DNA from: Bacteroidales bacterium | GTDB lineage: Bacteria; Bacteroidota; Bacteroidia; Bacteroidales; GCA-2748055 | Assembly: GCA_029934875.1 (NCBI GenBank) | Contig: JAOZLK010000134.1 | Span: 1 to 9,337 of the forward strand | Direction: 5' to 3' | DNA length: 9,337 bases | Part shown: one piece after another, positions 6,989 through 9,337 of the stretch | How the letters are laid out: every line of letters begins with the position of its first letter | Numbering within the stretch: position 1 is the stretch's first letter | Position numbers and translations under genes: made by a program | The notes under the pieces: generated by a model | Databases searched by the model: none | What the model was told of the DNA's origin: nothing | Seen by the model: the letters and a program-made list of their open reading frames with translations, nothing else

Positions 6989-9337
6989 ATGGCCGAAGGG
7001 GAAAAAATACTGAGAATTAACATAGAGGAGGAAATGAAATCGGCTTACATCGATTACTCGATGTCGGTTATTGTTTCACGGGCCCTGCCTGATGTGAGAG
7101 ATGGCTTGAAACCGGTTCACCGCAGGGTACTTTACGGTATGCAGCAATTGGGAGTCACCGCCAGCAGAGGATATAAAAAGTCTGCCAGGATCGTTGGTGA
7201 GGTGCTGGGTAAGTACCACCCACACGGAGACACATCCGTATATGATGCAATGGTAAGGATGGCCCAGGAATGGTCCTTGCGTTATCCGCTTGTGCAGGGG
7301 CAGGGTAACTTCGGATCGGTGGATGGAGACAGTCCGGCTGCCATGAGGTATACCGAAGCCCGTCTTCAGAAAATTGCAGAGCAGTGCATGGCCGATCTGG
7401 ACAAGGATACTGTGGATTTCCAGTTAAATTTTGATGATACACTGGAGGAGCCTGTTGTAATGCCCACAAGGATTCCCACATTATTGATAAATGGGACCTC
7501 CGGAATTGCCGTGGGTATGGCTACCAATATGCCTCCGCATAACCTGAGCGACAGCATAGATTCCATTATTGCTTACATTGAAAACAATGACATAGAGATC
7601 AGTGAACTTACTGAGATATTGAAAGCTCCCGATTTCCCCACAGGTGGTATTATATATGGTTACAATGGTGTCGTAGAGGCCTATGAGACAGGGAGGGGTA
7701 GGATTGTTGTTCGTGCCAAGAGCGAGATTGAACTGACCGATTCGGGCCGGGAGAAGATCATCATAACAGAGATTCCCTACCTGGTCAATAAGGCTGAACT
7801 GATTCGCAAGACCGCCGATCTGATCAATGAAAAGAAGATCGAAGGGATCTCTTACATCAATGATGAGTCGGACCGACAGGGAATGAGAATTGTGATCATC
7901 GTTAAAAGAGATGCCAGTGCTCATGTGGTTTTGAACAACCTTCTGAAATACACCCAGCTGCAAACAGCATTCAATGTGAATAACATTGCCCTGGTGAAGG
8001 GAAGGCCCAGGACACTGAATCTCAAGCAGATCATAGTATATTTTGTAGAGCACAGGCATGATGTGGTTGTACGCAGGACCCAGTATGAACTGGACCAGGC
8101 AGAAAAGCGTGCACACATCCTGGAAGGTCTTTTAAAGGCCCTTGATCACATCGATGAGGTGATTGCACTGATCAGGGCTTCCAGAACTCCGGATGAGGCC
8201 AGGGAAGGACTGATCGAGAAATTCGGTTTCTCAGATATTCAGGCAAAAGCCATCCTGGAGATGCGTCTTCAGCGTTTGGTAGGTCTTGAGCGCGAAAAAT
8301 TGCGAGCAGAGTATGATGAGCTGATGAAGATGATCGAATATTACAAAAAGGTTCTTTCGGATGAAGGCCTCAGGATGGAGATCATCAAAGAGGAATTGAT
8401 GGAGGTTAAAGCCAATTTTGGTGATGAACGCCGGACCGAGATGGTACCCGATGAAGGTGAGTTCGATCCGGAGGATTTCTATGCCGATGATGATATGGTT
8501 ATTACCATTTCAAAGCTGGGATATATCAAGCGTACGCCGCTCCACGAATTCAGGACCCAAAACAGGGGAGGTGTTGGTGCCAAAGGGAGTACCACCAGGG
8601 AGGAAGACTTTATGGTGAATATGTTTGTGGCGACCATGCACAATACCATTTTGTTCTTTACAGACAATGGTAAATGTTACTGGCTCAAAGTATACAAGAT
8701 TCCGGAAGGGGTAAGGGCCAGCAAAGGAAGAGCCATACAGAACCTGATTAACATTGACAAGGAGGACACGGTCAAGACCTTTGTAAATGTGAAAAACCTG
8801 AAGGATGAAGAGTACATCAATAACAATTACCTTGTACTGGCAACGAAGAAAGGTGTGATTAAGAAAACCAGGCTGGAGGCTTATTCCAGGCCGAGGCAAA
8901 ATGGGATCAATGCCATCATCATCAGAGAAGGGGATATGTTGTTGGATGCCAGGCTCACAGATGGAGATATGCAGCTTATGCTTGCCGTTAAATCAGGTAA
9001 AGCCATTCGTTTCCATGAAAATACGGTGAGGTCTGTGGGTAGAACTTCTTCGGGTGTGAAAGGGGTGACCCTTGGAGGTCCCAAGGATGAGGTTGTTGGC
9101 ATTGTTACTTCCAAGCCGGGAGAACAGGATATCCTGGTGATATCTGAACACGGCTTTGGGAAACGCTCCAATCTGGAAGATTACCGCTTCACCAACCGTG
9201 GTGGAAAGGGTGTTAAAACCATCAATGTAACTGATAAGACGGGGAAATTAATTGCCCTTAAAGCGGTTACCGATGATGATGATCTGATGATCATTACAGA
9301 GAGTGGAATTGCCATCAGGCTTGCCGTTAAGGGAGTC
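6989..9337 (+). CDS. gyrA: DNA gyrase subunit A, C-terminally cut by the window edge
   Basis: 783 codons are open to the right edge with no stop; the family is usually about 820-870 residues, so only the end is missing. The ATG at 6989 gives [20 protein letters not shown], the standard GyrA start. The winged-helix domain carries [12 protein letters not shown] (quinolone-resistance region, with Thr82 and Asp86) and [10 protein letters not shown] with the DNA-cleaving Tyr121. A coiled-coil arm covers roughly 355-495. The C-terminal beta-pinwheel begins near 500; blade motifs recur about every 50 residues at 524 (QNRGGVG), 578 (SKGRAIQ), 634 (RPRQNGI), 684 (GRTSSGVKG) and 735 (TNRGGKG), leaving one blade outside the window. 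The QNRGGVG motif at the GyrA-box position and five visible blades favour GyrA over ParC. With GyrB it introduces negative supercoils using ATP. gyrB is not in view. The upstream spacer has no Shine-Dalgarno sequence. Confidence 0.96.
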   Translation, partial: MAEGEKILRINIEEEMKSAYIDYSMSVIVSRALPDVRDGLKPVHRRVLYGMQQLGVTASRGYKKSARIVGEVLGKYHPHGDTSVYDAMVRMAQEWSLRYPLVQGQGNFGSVDGDSPAAMRYTEARLQKIAEQCMADLDKDTVDFQLNFDDTLEEPVVMPTRIPTLLINGTSGIAVGMATNMPPHNLSDSIDSIIAYIENNDIEISELTEILKAPDFPTGGIIYGYNGVVEAYETGRGRIVVRAKSEIELTDSGREKIIITEIPYLVNKAELIRKTADLINEKKIEGISYINDESDRQGMRIVIIVKRDASAHVVLNNLLKYTQLQTAFNVNNIALVKGRPRTLNLKQIIVYFVEHRHDVVVRRTQYELDQAEKRAHILEGLLKALDHIDEVIALIRASRTPDEAREGLIEKFGFSDIQAKAILEMRLQRLVGLEREKLRAEYDELMKMIEYYKKVLSDEGLRMEIIKEELMEVKANFGDERRTEMVPDEGEFDPEDFYADDDMVITISKLGYIKRTPLHEFRTQNRGGVGAKGSTTREEDFMVNMFVATMHNTILFFTDNGKCYWLKVYKIPEGVRASKGRAIQNLINIDKEDTVKTFVNVKNLKDEEYINNNYLVLATKKGVIKKTRLEAYSRPRQNGINAIIIREGDMLLDARLTDGDMQLMLAVKSGKAIRFHENTVRSVGRTSSGVKGVTLGGPKDEVVGIVTSKPGEQDILVISEHGFGKRSNLEDYRFTNRGGKGVKTINVTDKTGKLIALKAVTDDDDLMIITESGIAIRLAVKGV

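Noticed and set aside
7481..8116. 211-codon open frame antisense to gyrA
   Set aside because: gyrA is unambiguous here; the antisense product has no recognisable family and no promoter evidence.
8510..8899. 129-codon open frame antisense to the gyrA C-terminal domain
   Set aside because: Same reasoning: a shadow of the real gene on the opposite strand.

Overview
The window comes from a member of the Bacteroidota, and the order Bacteroidales or Marinilabiliales is a reasonable guess. Three things point there. The gene run cinA - rpmB - rpmG - DUF4295 protein - ftsY - rimO is typical of that phylum. The 50-residue DUF4295 protein (I believe the one named ribosomal protein bL38) is known to me only from that phylum. 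The best promoter candidates resemble the Bacteroidetes TTTG / TAnnTTTG pattern rather than TTGACA/TATAAT. Nothing looks mobile or foreign: there are no insertion sequences, phage genes, CRISPR arrays, tRNAs or rRNAs. This is ordinary core chromosome.

Layout. Positions 1-1076 hold the 3' part of cinA, cut by the window edge. A possible promoter at about 1112-1143 leads into a compact ribosomal protein operon: rpmB (bL28), rpmG (bL33) and the small DUF4295/bL38 gene. A near-perfect intrinsic terminator at 1813-1846 ends it. A 50-bp spacer of tandem 7-bp repeats then precedes ftsY, which is followed after 20 bp by rimO. rimO ends tail to tail with clpC on the minus strand, the two genes overlapping by 4 bp. 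clpC (877 aa) and gyrA (plus strand, cut by the right edge after codon 783) are divergently transcribed from a 211-bp spacer with several inverted repeats.

How the genes fit together. The left half is centred on translation and protein export: three large-subunit proteins, the signal-recognition-particle receptor FtsY, and RimO, which modifies ribosomal protein uS12. CinA belongs to NAD-salvage or nucleotide clean-up metabolism. ClpC is a protein quality-control unfoldase that works with ClpP, and GyrA is the cleavage/rejoining subunit of DNA gyrase. No new multi-gene system is visible. The points most worth a second look are the easily missed bL38 gene with its SD-like leader, the heptamer repeat occupying the only room for an ftsY promoter, the dyad-rich clpC-gyrA spacer, and the rimO/clpC convergent overlap.
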